This document shows, piece after piece, positions 33,681-46,282 of a DNA stretch of 64,000 bases (positions are counted from its first letter, which is position 1; every line of letters begins with the position of its first letter). Source of the DNA: Owenia fusiformis (Eukaryota; Annelida; Polychaeta; Sabellida; Oweniidae); NCBI GenBank assembly GCA_903813345.2, contig CAIIXF020000009.1:31621259-31685258 (forward strand), in the 5' to 3' direction. Made by a program: the position numbers and the translations under genes. The notes beneath the pieces were generated by a model. That model made no database searches. It was not told the DNA's origin and saw only the letters and a program-made list of their open reading frames with translations.

Positions 33681-35563
33681 ATGTACAGTGGAATAAATAG
33701 TCAATCTACTATTTTTACATTACTAATAGAGACAATATTTAGGTTTACTACTCGAATTAGCAAGAAAAACAATATGTTCAAATTCAATTTTATTCCGTAC
33801 TTCATTCTGTCATATTCCTTCAGTTATATTATTCACATATTCATAAAAGTAAAGAATATCATACCAAAAATGCATACTTTAATATATTCAAAACCTTTGC
33901 ATACACAATTGCCATTTTGAACAATGGGGTATACCAGGTCGTTTTTACAAGTTTCAATGTTTCCACACAATTTATTACTAAACTGAAAAGCAGATTAAAT
34001 TAACCAGCACAAATAATGACAATGTAAATCGTGCTCCTGGTAGAAATTCGTCTCACACCTTTTATGATCCAATATGATGTTACTGCAGAAGGTATGACCA
34101 TTAGCTAATACTTTCTCTCAATCTGACAACTAAGAACATGTTCCTCTTATAAGCAGAAGATATTTCACTTGTGAGAGAATGCTGCATGCCAAATAAATAC
34201 TGATGTTTGAATTTTGAAAAAGTTGTCTCGATGATCTTTGCATTTCATTGACATTAGGCGATACCAATCCCGATGATGGATATTGTTGGTACTATCGAGA
34301 ATTATATTTTACTGGTTGTTGTGTATGTACTATATTGGTATATCAGAAATGTATTGTACCATTTTAACTTTTGTGGAGTTGTACCTTCCCCATTGTTGAA
34401 AATATATCATATGATTTATCAATTATCTGTAGAGATCCTGTTTGGATGTTATGCATCGATTGTATTTACAAGGGTCTCTTTATTATGTTCGACTGTTTCT
34501 TTTGAGCTTTTTATAACGTTTGACCTTCTTCTGGATTTAGTACAGAAACTGCATACTGTTTTCTGTGTGATAGACCCCGCTGTCTGAACCATTGACTAAC
34601 AAGTCTGTTTTGATAGGGAGATGATTGTGAGTGGTGATTTTTGGTTCTAGACCGTACTAGTTCAATAAAGTCAATCAAACCAGAAAAAGTACAATTATCG
34701 TAACACTAGATTGGCTGGCAGAGCTCCAACCTGGCACAATGACAAGTTGACTACAACTATTTATGTGGTGATCAACACTGATTGTATTGTTTGAACTAGT
34801 TAAGGGATGAAGAATATTATTTTAATTAATTGTCTAATTAGTGCCTTTTGGCACCTCGTTCACCATGTTAAATCTCATAAATCTTTTGTTATATATAAGG
34901 GAGTATTTTGATATAGGTCTCTTGCCTGCTCGTTGAAATATAAGTACTTTCACTTTCTAGAGGCTTTAATCATCATATGATTCTAGTCTAATATGAGCCC
35001 AATATCAATTTGGGCGACTAAAGTGAAACCTTCAAACCCATTTTTGAGAAAGTCTAAAACATAGCAAGTCCAATAGCTTTCTGTGAATCATTGGCATTCT
35101 GGACCGTTCATAGCTTAAACTATATCTGCTGTGCCACCACCGGATGTCACCATGGCCCAGAGGTCCAATCGGTAACACCAGAGACATATTAAACATCTAA
35201 ATGATTACAAAGGTACATTTTCACGATTTAGAGTCAAACTGGTAAGTCAGTATGATGTTAAGTGAATTTGAACAAATATGTACATTGCTAATTGCGCAGT
35301 AACTAATAAAATTATCCATATTAACGAGATGATTGCCATTAGGATATTATTCCATAACAAATACACTGAACTGGACATTTAATTTCAGACCTGCTTTAAG
35401 ATCCTCCTTTTTAAAAAACCCAAAAAACATTTGGTCACAAGTATAAGTCACATATATTTATTTACCTCTCGTGCAAGAATCATTTTCTTTCTTTATTACA
35501 GGATGTCCAGGGTTATAAATGGTATGATTCCTACCCTGCGCGCAGAGTCTAGTTACAAACTAC
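33435..35563. repeat. ~29-bp inverted pair (AACTAGACTCTGC...)
   Basis: AACTAGACTCTGCACGCAGG in array copy 3 (33442-33461) has its complement CCTGCGCGCAGAGTCTAGTT at 35535-35554. Matching extends through GTAGTTT/AAACTAC on the outer side. It may be the ends of a 2.1 kb element, or a small repeat pair. Confidence 0.5.
34258..34587 (+). CDS. Open hydrophobic frame, possible downstream exon
   Basis: Begins after a reasonable acceptor (TTGCATTTCATTGACATTAG) in phase 0, the same phase in which 31762 ends. It stays open for 109 codons to TGA. The product is very hydrophobic (ILLVVVYVLYWYIRNVLY and similar). An AATAAA lies at about 34664. A spliced 176-aa product with 31562-31762 is formally possible, but it would join a transposon-internal frame to sequence outside the element. 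The base composition is AT-rich, so chance is likely. Confidence 0.2.
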   Translation, partial: AIPIPMMDIVGTIENYILLVVVYVLYWYIRNVLYHFNFCGVVPSPLLKIYHMIYQLSVEILFGCYASIVFTRVSLLCSTVSFELFITFDLLLDLVQKLHTVFCVIDPAV

Positions 35564-36327
35564 GAAGACGAAGCTCTCTTTTAAGAAGTGAAGTCGAACG
35601 AATGCAAAGGGTATATGATTCCTTGAGTGGAAGCTAATTCCTTGTATACGAAGCACTCTTTTTGAAGAAGCAAAATCAAACTACACGTATAAACATATCA
35701 CATGTTTGCTTTAAAGTACACAGAGAACATATAATCATAACAATACGAGAATATAAATGTAAGGTTGTGTCATACGATACACGGCTATATGTAATATGAA
35801 ATTAGAAATTAAATTGTAGTTGTAAATATAGCCTTCATATAAATCGTGACAGAGTATGTAATTTGAATTGTTAAATATCATGTTATTAATGTCTGGGGAC
35901 AAACTATTGGATATGGGGGTAGTGTGACTACTCACAATTCGCATGATATGAAAATTAACACGACTTAGCCTTAGTTTAATTCCTAATTGGACGCCAAATT
36001 GGAGTCATTGCTTGCCCTATTGAATTAATTCTTCCCTTGTATAAGAGAATCATATGGCATCGAGTGTGATAGTTTAGGTGGACACCAAGTTTATTTAATG
36101 ATGTTCCTCGTAACTGCAATAGCATTTGGACCAACATGATTAAGTGGTGTCAAGTAATTTGCTTTTGAAGCAAATGGTTGCAATTTGATTTCCCGTAAGC
36201 TAGGCTACCGGTTGGTATCCTAACCCGGTGTAAAAGGGTGGGTGGTCCTATCCAATTTTGGTCCTACTCTCTATTGATCTATATGGTGACCTAATTACAA
36301 TTATTTTCCTTATTATTCATACACATC
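35564..36327. other. No gene; short tandem duplication
   Basis: Unique sequence with an ~84-bp direct duplication of a CGAAGCTCTCTTTT-GAAG segment at about 35570 and 35650. The 68-aa plus-strand frame at 35431 overlaps this duplication and the inverted repeat at 35535, so I do not accept it as a gene. Confidence 0.4.
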
Positions 36328-36396
36328 CAGGGTCAGTAAGGGCCGTAAGGAAAGGGGACCATAATCCCTAGGGGACCATAATTTCTTTTACACAGG
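36328..36396. repeat. Dispersed ~70-bp repeat, copy 2
   Basis: Matches 17294-17363 in the same orientation: CAGGGTCAGTAAGGGCC, AAGGAAAGGGGACCATAATC, AGGGGACCATAATTTCTTTT. Confidence 0.75.
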
Positions 36397-37843
36397 AATC
36401 CTAACGCTATGTACTTAAAACTTACTGATCTCTGTTGGTACATGGTTCGTGAGACTGGAAATAGAAATGACCATTCTGTGTTCAAGCTTAACATGATGCA
36501 GGCGCCTGTATGTTACATTAGGTGAACAATTTTGAGAAATAATATGTAATTGTTTCTCTGTGATCATTCTAGCTTTTGAATAAATTGATTAACAATAACA
36601 CGACAAAGATATTTCCGTTGCCCAACATAATATACATACTACAAGCAGAATCGTTGATGAGTTCAAATATCCTGTTTTTGATTACACAATACCCTGCATG
36701 TTAGAGGAGAGACAAGGGAGGATACAAAACTAAGTCAACGACGTCATCGACGGCATTTTGAATCATCTTAATAAATCAATGAAAAGGAAGAATGGAGACA
36801 AATGTGATTTCGTTATGAGAAGGGATAGTAATGATCGAGAAACTTACAAGTGAGTGGAGAATTGTGAATTACTCAACTAAGTCTGAAGGTGTGCAGAACG
36901 GCCTGACACAATCAATTTGATGCTCATATTGGCTTATTGGACAACCTGTTAATCCCATGGGAGCGATTCATCGATACTTCATCCGTAACTATGGAAACAA
37001 GTGAACATCAACAGCCTGTACCAAAAGGGCACTTTGCCCTCCTCCCCCTATTGAGACATGACTGCGCATAAGCTCGTAACATGAGTTACGTTATATCTAT
37101 ATCTACGAGTTATCTATACAGGGTGTCAAATGGCGCTGCCCCGCCCCCCATCCACAGCATAACCTAGAATAGGAACACACCCATGCTATTTACCATTGGA
37201 AAGAGCATTTAATTCTTGTTAAAGTGTGAAAAGATGTAGGATGCATGATAGGAAATAATACATATTCTGAACTCACTTTTAAAAGAGTATTGCCATTTTA
37301 GGTAGCTTAAAATGATATGAATTTAAAAGGGCATGAAAAAGAGCAGTGACTTTCTCAAGAAATCTCATAACTTTTTGAGGTCCTTGTGAAGGGAATCTTT
37401 GAAAAATCTGTTTTCTCAAGCTTCAGCTTCCATAAGTATCTCTGTTTTTCCATTATATGGGCTCAATTTGCAATGCAGCATTCTAGTCGGAGTTGTTTCT
37501 CAGGATTTCTTCAAAATTAACAAGAAATAGCAAGTGACAAAAATCATGCTCTGAAAGGGGGCATGACACCATCTGACACCCTGTATATGGAAACTTGCCA
37601 TATAATACAAAAAATGACCCCGTCATCCCATATCACCAGGCCTTAGCTTTTAAGATCATATTCCAGGGGCGCCCCCAGGAATTTTCCAAGGGGTGCGTCT
37701 ACATCTGAAAGTTTCGAATCATAGCTTGCACTTGAAGCTTCAGAAAGAAGAGAAATACACTTGGACCGAGGATATAGTTTCTTCACCTTTTTCGCTATAT
37801 TAGTTGAATAAGAAAAACTTCTTTGTCCAGCCTTAAACACACA
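36397..37843. other. No recognised feature
   Basis: Unique AT-rich intronic sequence. Confidence 0.4.
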
Positions 37844-37928
37844 CAGCAGAGAGAGTGGGTAGTGTCGCAATGGACCGATTATTTCAAAAAGCAGAGCTTT
37901 TGTTTATATTGGGTCTGGTGGCAAAAGG
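37844..37928 (+). repeat. 85-bp repeat, inverted partner at 54372-54455
   Basis: CAGCAGAGAGAG, then GTGTCGCAATGGACCGATTA and TTGGGTCTGGTGGCAAAA. The inverted partner lies beyond the other end of the tandem array, so the 15.35 kb array sits between the two copies. Confidence 0.85.
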
Positions 37929-38425
37929 ACCTTATACACCCTCCATTGGGATCTCCCCATGGGAAAAAAATAATTCATCTGATTTTTCAAAATGAGTATT
38001 CTGCTTCAATTATTACATTTATATGCACACTAGTATCTTGTTGACCTATATTCAGCACTGTATTGATGTATAGGCCACTTATTAGGGTCATAATTCAATC
38101 ATGAAGTGTAGAGGCATAGATTCCAAACCAGGAAGTATTTTTGTGTCTGTCAAAATCCATTTACATCCTACGCATCCCTGCATCTTATCCAAATATGTTA
38201 CTACATAATGAAATATAATAGTATATTCTTTGGTTTTACAAACTTGTTTGATATTTGATAAGTGTAAAAGTTGTTTTTGGAGTATTTTTCTATAGCCATT
38301 TTGTAGGGAAAAAATGATGAAAAAATGTACAATCTTTTTAATTTAAGTATGACCTGAATCGATTGCAAACTTCATATTTGCACATTTGATGAGATAAACC
38401 ATTTGAGTCGTATTGTGAAATTATT

Positions 38426-40544
38426 AGACTCCAGATGAAAATCTGGAGTCTATTGCTTTTGCCAGTTTTCTTTATTATTATTAGACTCCAGATGAAAATC
38501 TGGAGTCTATTGCTTTTGCCAGTTTTCTTTATTATTATTATTAGACTCCAGATGAAAATCTGGAGTCTATTGCTTTTGCCAGTTTTCTTTATTATTAGAC
38601 TCCAGATGAAATCTGGAGTCTATTGTTTTCGTCAGTTTTCTTATTCTTCTTATTCTTATTATTATTATTATTCTAAACCAGTTTTCTCAATAACCATAAG
38701 GTTTTCAGTAAAGTCAGTTATTTGGTAAATTTAGGTCCAGAATCTAGTTCCTCGGAAATTGGGTCAAATTTTTATCTAGGTCAAAGGTCAAGAACTAGGT
38801 CAAATTCAGTACTTTGTCACTTTTTTCGATTTTCTCGGTCGTCCTTCAATATTTTTCATCCGGGTTTTTTTCATTGTGTTCCTTATAAAAAAGTAGAAAA
38901 CCTAGGGTCGATTTAGTTTTTGGATATCTCAAACAGATTTCGAGATATCAGTGTCCGAAAACGAGGTCCAAAAAAATGTTCTTCGAATCAAATGTCCAGG
39001 ATATTGGTCTTATAGGAAATTTTATCAGGATTCCGAATCTGAAAACCAAATTCGAATCAGACTTCCGGTTCGGAAGTTATGGCGTTTTGAAAGCTCAAAA
39101 ATCGCTAAATTTGGTGCCCATGTTAAGTCAATGGGGAAAAAGATTTTTTTGAAGTGAAAAATACGAAATATAGACTGAGTTCAGCTAAATATAATGAAAG
39201 CCTATGAAAGAAGGGAACCTCGAAGGCTACCTAACTTCAAAATTTGGACACAAAAATCCCTAGGTCAAAATCTAGGTCAAATTCATAGTTTATCCTTATT
39301 TTTGCGATTCTGACACTACACTTTAATTATATTCCTCGAAATTTTGTATGCATGTAGCCAAGAGTGTGCTAATAGTGTTAGCTTTTTGCCGTCAGAAAGT
39401 ATTGTGCCCCACTTTTGAGATATGGTGTCCGAAAAGTAGGTCAAAATATAAAGCTCTCCAAATTTAACATTTGAGTTATGAATTAAGTATAGAATTTTAT
39501 CAGGAATCCGAATCTGCAAAGCAAATTTCGATCCGACTCCCGGTTTGGAAGTTATGACATTTTGAAAGCTCAAAAATCGCTAAATTTAGTGCCCCATGTT
39601 ATGTCAATGGGAACAAAAATTTTTTTGAAGTGTAAAATACGAGATATAGACTAAGTACAGCTTAAAATAATGAAAGCCTATGAAAGAAGGGAACCTCGAA
39701 GGCTACCTAACTTCAAAATTTGGACACAAAAATCCCTAGGTCAAAATCTAGGTCAAATTCATAGTTTATCCTTATTTTTGCGATTCTGACACTACACTTT
39801 AATTATATTCCTCGAAATTATGTATACATGTAGCCAAGAGTGTGCTAATAGCGTTAGCCTTTTGCCGTCAGAAAGTATTTTGACCCACTTTTGAGATATG
39901 GTGTCTGAAAAGTAGGTCAAAATAAAAAGTTCTCCAAATTTAACGTTTGAGTTATGAATTAAGAGTAGAATTTTCTCAGAAATCCGAATCTGCAAACCAA
40001 ATTTCAATCAGACTTCCGGTTCCGAAGTTATGGCGTGTCCGAAAAGTAGGTCAAAATAAAAATTCGCCAAATTTAACGTATGAGTTATGAATTAGGGGGA
40101 AATTTTTGTCAGGAATCTGAATCTACAAATCAAATTTCGAACCGACTTCCGGTTCGGAAGTTATGGCGTTTTGAAATTTCAAGAAAAATCGATCTGATGG
40201 TATCCTGATAGAAAGTCAAGAGTAGAGAAGCAAATATTGAAAAATGCATCCATCCTTCCTTTCTGATCCTATCCTATCCTTCCTATCTACCCTTGCTTCG
40301 TTTCCTCTCCTTCCTATTCTATCCCTTCTTCCTATTCTATTCTATCCTTCTTTCCTATTCTATCCTATCGTTCCTTCCTATTCTATCCTATCCTTCCTTC
40401 CTTTTTAATCCATCCATCCATCCATCCTTCTTTTTCTTGATGACTTAGTTCATTTTGGATGACTTGGCTTATTCTGGATGACTCGGCTAAAAAATGTCTA
40501 GATCTGGAGTCTGAAATTGAACTCGTTCAATTTCCAAAATCTAG
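38426..40544 (+). mobile_element. Array unit A
   Basis: It has four successive copies of the 5' hairpin (38426, 38483, 38543, 38597), each in a TTATT context. It then has a perfect DR1 motif AGGTCAAAGGTCA (38778-38790), three ~475-bp internal repeats (GAGATATNNNGTGTC near 38941, 39417, 39892), a CCTAT/CCATCC microsatellite (about 40247-40430), a GGATGACT block, then the 3' hairpin and CTAG at 40541-40544. Confidence 0.75.
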
Positions 40545-42159
40545 TTATTAGACTCCAGATGAAATCTGGAGTCTATTGTTTTCGTCAGTTTTCTTATTAT
40601 TATTATTCTTCTTCTTATTATTCTAGCCCAGTTTTCTCAATAACCATAAGGTCTTCAGTAAAGTCAATCATTTGGTCAATTTAGGTTCAGTATCTAGTTC
40701 TCTGGAAATTGGGTCAAATTTTTATCTAGGTCAAAGGTCAAGAACTAGGTCAAATCCAGTACTTTGTCACTTTTTTCGATTTTCTCGGTCATCCTTCAAT
40801 ATTTTTGATCCGGGTTTTTTTCATTGTGTTCCTTATAAAAAAGTAGGACACCTAGGGTCGATTTAGTTTTTTGATATCTAAAACCGATTTCGAGATATCA
40901 GTGTCAGAAGACGAGGTCCAAAAAAAAGTTCTCCGAATCAAATGTCCAGGATATTAGTCTTATAGGAAATGTTCTCAAAATTCCGAATCTGAAAACGAAA
41001 TTTCGATCCGACTTCCAGTTCGGAAGTTATGGCGTTTTGAAAACTCAAAAATCGCTAAATTTGGTGCCCATGTTAAGTCAATGGGAAAAAATATTTTTTT
41101 GAAGTGAAAAATACGGAATAAAGACTGAGTTCAGCTTCATATAATCAAAGCCTTTAAAAGAAGGAGACCTCAAAAGCCATCTAGCTTCAAAATTTGGACA
41201 CCGAAATGCCTAGGTCAAAATCTAGGTCAAATTCATAGGTTTTCCTTATTTTTTCGATTCTGACACTACACTTTAATTATATTCTTCGAAATTGTGTATA
41301 CATGTAGCCAAGAATATGCTAATAGTGTTAGCCTTTTGCCGTCAGAAAGTATTTTGATCCACTTTTGAGATATGGTGTCCGAAAAGTAGGTCAAAATAAA
41401 AAAGTTCTCCAAATTTAATATATGAGTTATGAATTAAGGGTAGAATTCTGTCAGGAATCCGGATCTGCAAACCAAATTTCGATCCGACTTCCGGTTCCGA
41501 AGTTATGGCGTGTCCGAAAAGTAGGTCAAAATAAAAAATCTCCAAATTTAACAGATGAGTTATGAATTAGGGGCAGAATTTTGTCAGGAATCCGAATCTG
41601 CAAACCAAATTTCGATCCGACTTCCGGTTCGGAAGTTATGGCGTGTCCGAAAAGTAGGTCAAAATAAAAAATCTCCAAATTTAACGTATGAGTTATGAAT
41701 TAGGGGTAGAATTTTGTCAGAAATCTGAATCTGCAAATCAAATTACGATCCGACTTCCGGTTCGGAAGTTATGGCGTTTTGAAATTTCGAGAAAAATCGA
41801 TCTGATGGTATCCTGATAAAAAGTCAAGAGTAGAGAAGAAAATATTGAAAAATTCATCCATCCTTCCTATCTCATCCTATCCTATCCTTCCTATCTATCC
41901 TTCCTTTGTATCTTTTCCTTCCTATCCTTCCTATCCTATCCTATCCTTTCTTCCTATTCTATTCTATCCTATCCTTCTTTCTTATTCTATCCTATCGTTC
42001 TTTCCTATTCTATCCTATCCTACCTTCCTATTTTATTTATCCATCTTTTTCTGGATGACTCAGTTTATTCTGGATGACTCGGCTTATTCTGGATGACTCG
42101 GCTAAAAAAAGTCTAGATCTGGAGTCTGAAATTGAACTCGTTCAATTTCCAAAATCTAG
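40545..42159 (+). mobile_element. Array unit B
   Basis: One 5' hairpin (40550-40574). DR1 motif at 40728-40740. Several short ~130-bp repeats around GGTTCGGAAGTTATGGCGTG (41490-41780), then a CCTAT-rich microsatellite (41857-42045) and CTAG at 42156-42159. Closest to unit A. Confidence 0.75.
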
Positions 42160-44215
42160 TTATTATTCTTCTTCCTCCTTCCCAGATTTCTCACCAACTA
42201 GAAGAGCTTACTTTAAGCTGCTTACATGATTAACTAGGGAATGTATCTGGCTTTCTGGGAAATTAGGTCAAATTTTTATCTAGGTCAAAGGTCAAGAACT
42301 AGGTCAAATCCAGTACTTTGTCACTTTTTCCCATTATCTCGGTCGTCCTTCAATATTTTTGATCCTGGTTTTTTTCATTGTGTTCCTCATAAAAAAGTAG
42401 AAAACCTAGGGTCGATTTAGTTTTTTGGTATCTCAAACCGATTTCGAGATATCAGTGTCCGAAAACGAGGTCCAAAAAAAATTTCACCGAATCCAATGTC
42501 CAGGATATCAGTCTTATGGGAAATTTTCTCAGGATTCCGAATCTGAAAACCAAATTTCGATCTGACTACCGGTTCAGAAGTTATGGCGTTTTGAAAATTC
42601 AAAAATCGCTAAATTTGGTGCCCCATGTTAATTCAATGGGAAAAAATATTTTTTTAAAGTGTAAAATACAAGATATAGACTAAGCACAGCTAAACATAAT
42701 GGAAGCCCATAAAAGAAAGGGACCACAAGACCTTCTTTTCATAAAAATTTGGACACCAAAATGCCTAGGTCAAAATCTAGGTCAAATTCAAAGTTTTTCC
42801 TTATTTTTGCGATTCTGACACTACAGATTAATTATATTCTTCGAAAATTTGTGTACATGTAGCCAAGAGTGTGCTTATAGTGTTAGCCTTTTGCCGTCAG
42901 GAAGTATTTTGACCCACTTTTGAGATATGGTGTCCGAAAAGTAGGTCAAACTAAAAAGTTCTCCAAATTTAACGTATGAGTTATGAATTAAGGGTAGAAT
43001 TTTCTCAGGAATCCAAATCTGCAAACCAAATTTCAATCCGGCTTTTGGTTTGGAATTTATGTCGTTTTGATAGCTCAAAAATCGCTAAATTTGGTGCCCC
43101 ATGTTATGGCAATGGGAAAAAAGATTTTTTTGAAGTGTAAAATACAAGATATAGACTGAGTACAGCTTAATTTAATGAAAGCCTATTAAAGAAGGGGACC
43201 TCTAAGGCTACTTAGCTCCAAAATTTGGACACCAAAATGCCTAGGTCAAAATCTAGGTCAAATTTATAGTTTTCCCTTATTTTTGCGATTCTGACACTAT
43301 ATTTAAATGATTTGCTTTAAAATTTTGTATACAGGTAGCAAAGAGTATGCTAATAGTGTTAGCGTTTTGCCGTCAGAAAGTATTTTGACCCACTTTTGAG
43401 ATATGGTGTCCAAAAAGTAGGCCAAAGTAAAAAGTTTTCCAAAATTAACGTATGAGTTATGAATTAAGGGTAGAATTTTCTCAAAAATCTAGATCTGCAA
43501 ACCAAATTTCGATCCGACTACTTGTTCTGAAGTTATGGCGTTTTGAGATCTCAAAAATCGCTAAATGTGGTGCCCCATGTTAAATCAATGGGACCGAATA
43601 ATTTTTTGAAGTGTAAAAATACGAGATATAGAATGAGTACAGCTAAACATAATGAAAGCCCATAGAAGAAGGGGACCTCAAAAGCTACTTTCCTTCAAAG
43701 TTTGGACACCAAAATACCTAGTTTAAAAAATCTAGGTCAAATTCATAGTTTTTTTCTTATTTTGCGATTCTGACACTACACTTCAATGATATTCTCCGAA
43801 ATTTTGTATACTTGTAGCAAAAATTGCAATCCGACCCCCGGTTTAGATTCTACGCCATTTTGAAGTTTGAAATTCGCACTTGCCAGTATTCACGATGCAG
43901 ATTGATCAAATATACTTTCAAAAATTCCTGCATACCCTACTTTACCTCTCTACCTACTCAGCTACTTATTTGACTACTTACTCAATTACTTAATTAGTTA
44001 TTACTTACTTAGCAACTTACTCAGCTACTAACTCAGGTACTTACTCAGCTACCTACTCAGCGTTTTACTCAGTTACTTACTCAGCTACTTACTCAACTAC
44101 TACTAAGGTACTTACTCAGCTAATTACTCAGTTACTTACTCAGCTCTTTACTGATCTATCTAGGTAAAATAAATCTGGAGTCTTAAATTGAACTTGTTCA
44201 ATTTCACAAATCTAG
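42160..44215 (+). mobile_element. Array unit C
   Basis: It starts CTTCTTCCTCC and lacks the 5' AGACTCC hairpin. DR1 at 42282-42294. It ends in an ACTTACTCAGCT repeat (43950-44150), then the 3' hairpin and CTAG. Nearly identical to units D and G along its length. Confidence 0.75.
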
Positions 44216-46282
44216 TTATTCTTCTTCTTCCTCCTTCCCAGATTTCTCACCAACTAGAAGAGCTTACTTTAAGCTGCTTACATGATTAACTAGGGAATGT
44301 ATCTGGCTTTCTGGGAAATTAGGTCAAATTTTTATCTAGGTCAAAGGTCAAGAACTAGGTCAAATCCAGTACTTTGTCACTTTTTCCCATTATCTCGGTC
44401 GTCCTTCAATATTTTTGATCCTGGTTTTTTTCATTGTGTTCCTCATAAAAAAAGTAGAAAACCTAGGGTCGATTTAGTTTTTTGGTATCTCAAACCGATT
44501 TCGAGATATCAGTGTCCGAAAACGAGGTCCAAAATAAATTTCACCGAATCCAATGTCCAGGATATTAGTCTTATGGGACATTTTCTCAGGATTCCGAATC
44601 TGAAAACCAAATTTCGATCTGACTTCCGGTTCAGAAGTTATGGCGTTTTGAAAATTCAAAAATCGCTAAATTTGGTGCCTATGTTAAGTCAATGGGAAAA
44701 AATATTTTTTTGAAGTGTAAAATACGAGATATAGACTAAGCACAGCTAAACATAATGGAAGCCCATAAAAGAAAGGGACCACAAGACCTTCTTTTCATAA
44801 AAATTTGGACACCAAAATGCCTAGGTCAAAATCTAGGTCAAATTCAAAGTTTTTCCTTATTTTTGCGATTCTGACACTACAGATTAATTATATTCTTCGA
44901 AAATTTGTGTACATGTAGCCAAGAGTGTGCTAATAGTGTTAGCCTTTTGCCGTCAGGAAGTATTTTGACCCACTTTTGAGATATGGTGTCCGAAAAGTAG
45001 GTCAAACTAAAAAGTTCTCCAAATTTAACGTAAGAGTTATGAATTAAGGGTAGAATTTTCTCAGGAATTCAAATCTGCAAACCAAATTTCAATCCGGCTT
45101 TTGGTTTGGAATTTATGTCGTTTTGATAGCTCAAAAATCGCTAAATTTGGTGCCCCATGTTATGGCAATGGGAAAAAAGATTTTTTTGAAGTGTAAAATA
45201 CAAGATATAGACTGAGTACAGCTTAATTTAATGAAAGCCTATTAAAGAAGGGGACCTCGAAGGCTACTTAGCTCCAAAATTTGAACACCAAAATGCCTAG
45301 GTCAAAATCTAGGTCAAATTTATAGTTTTCCCTTATTTTTGCGATTCTGACACTATATTTAAATGATTTGCTTTAAAATTTTGTATACAGGTAGCAAAGA
45401 GTATGCTAATAGTGTTAGCGTTTTGCCGTCAGAAAGTATTTTGACCCACTTTTGAGATATGGTGTCCAAAAAGTAGGCCAAAGTAAAAAGTTTTCCAAAA
45501 TTAACGTATGAGTTATGAATTAAGGGTAGAATTTTCTCAGAAATCTAGATCTGCAAACCAAATTTCGATCCGACTACTTGTTCTGAAGTTATGGCGTTTT
45601 GAGATCTCAAAAATCGCTAAATTTGGTGCCCCATGTTAAATCATTGGGACCGAATAATTTTTTGAAGTGTAAAAATACGAGATATAGAATGAGTACAGCT
45701 AAACATAATGAAAGCCCATAGAAGAAGGGGACCTCAAAAGCTACTTTCCTTCAAAGTTTGGACACCAAAATACCTAGTTTAAAAAATCTAGGTCAAATTC
45801 ATAGTTTTTTCTTATTTTGCGATTCTGACACTACACTTCAATGATATTCTCCGAAATTTTGTATACTTGTAGCAAAAATTGCAATCCGACCCCAGGTTTA
45901 GATTCTACGCCATTTTGAAGTTTGAAATTCGCACTTGCCAGTATTCACGATGCAGATTGATCAAATATACTTTCAAAAATTCCTGCATACCCTACTTTAC
46001 CTCTCTACCTACTCAGCTACTTATTTGACTACTTACTCAATTACTTAATTAGTTATTACTTACTTAGCAACTTACTCAGCTACTAACTCAGGTACTTACT
46101 CAGCTACTTACTCAGCTACCTACTCAGCTTTTTACTCAGTTACTTACTCAGCTACTTACTCAACTACTACTAAGGTACTTACTCAGCTAATTACTCAGTT
46201 ACTTACTCAGCTCTTTACTGATCTATCTAGGTAAAATAAATCTGGAGTCTTAAATTGAACTTGTTCAATTTCACAAATCTAG
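44216..46282 (+). mobile_element. Array unit D
   Basis: Near copy of unit C with scattered single-base changes. DR1 at 44338-44350; ACTTACTCAGCT block at about 45990-46215, one repeat longer than in C. The 138-aa plus-strand frame at 44297 is repeat translation. Confidence 0.75.

Noticed and set aside
35431-35637. 68-aa plus-strand frame with basic, coiled-like C-terminus (after acceptor TTATTACAG)
   Set aside because: Overlaps an inverted-repeat terminus and a tandem duplication; if spliced from 31762 it would be read in another frame and stop after 16 codons.
38435-38728. 97-aa plus-strand frame with repeated MKIWSLLLLPVFFIII
   Set aside because: It is a translation of the stuttered terminal hairpin repeats; no coding character.
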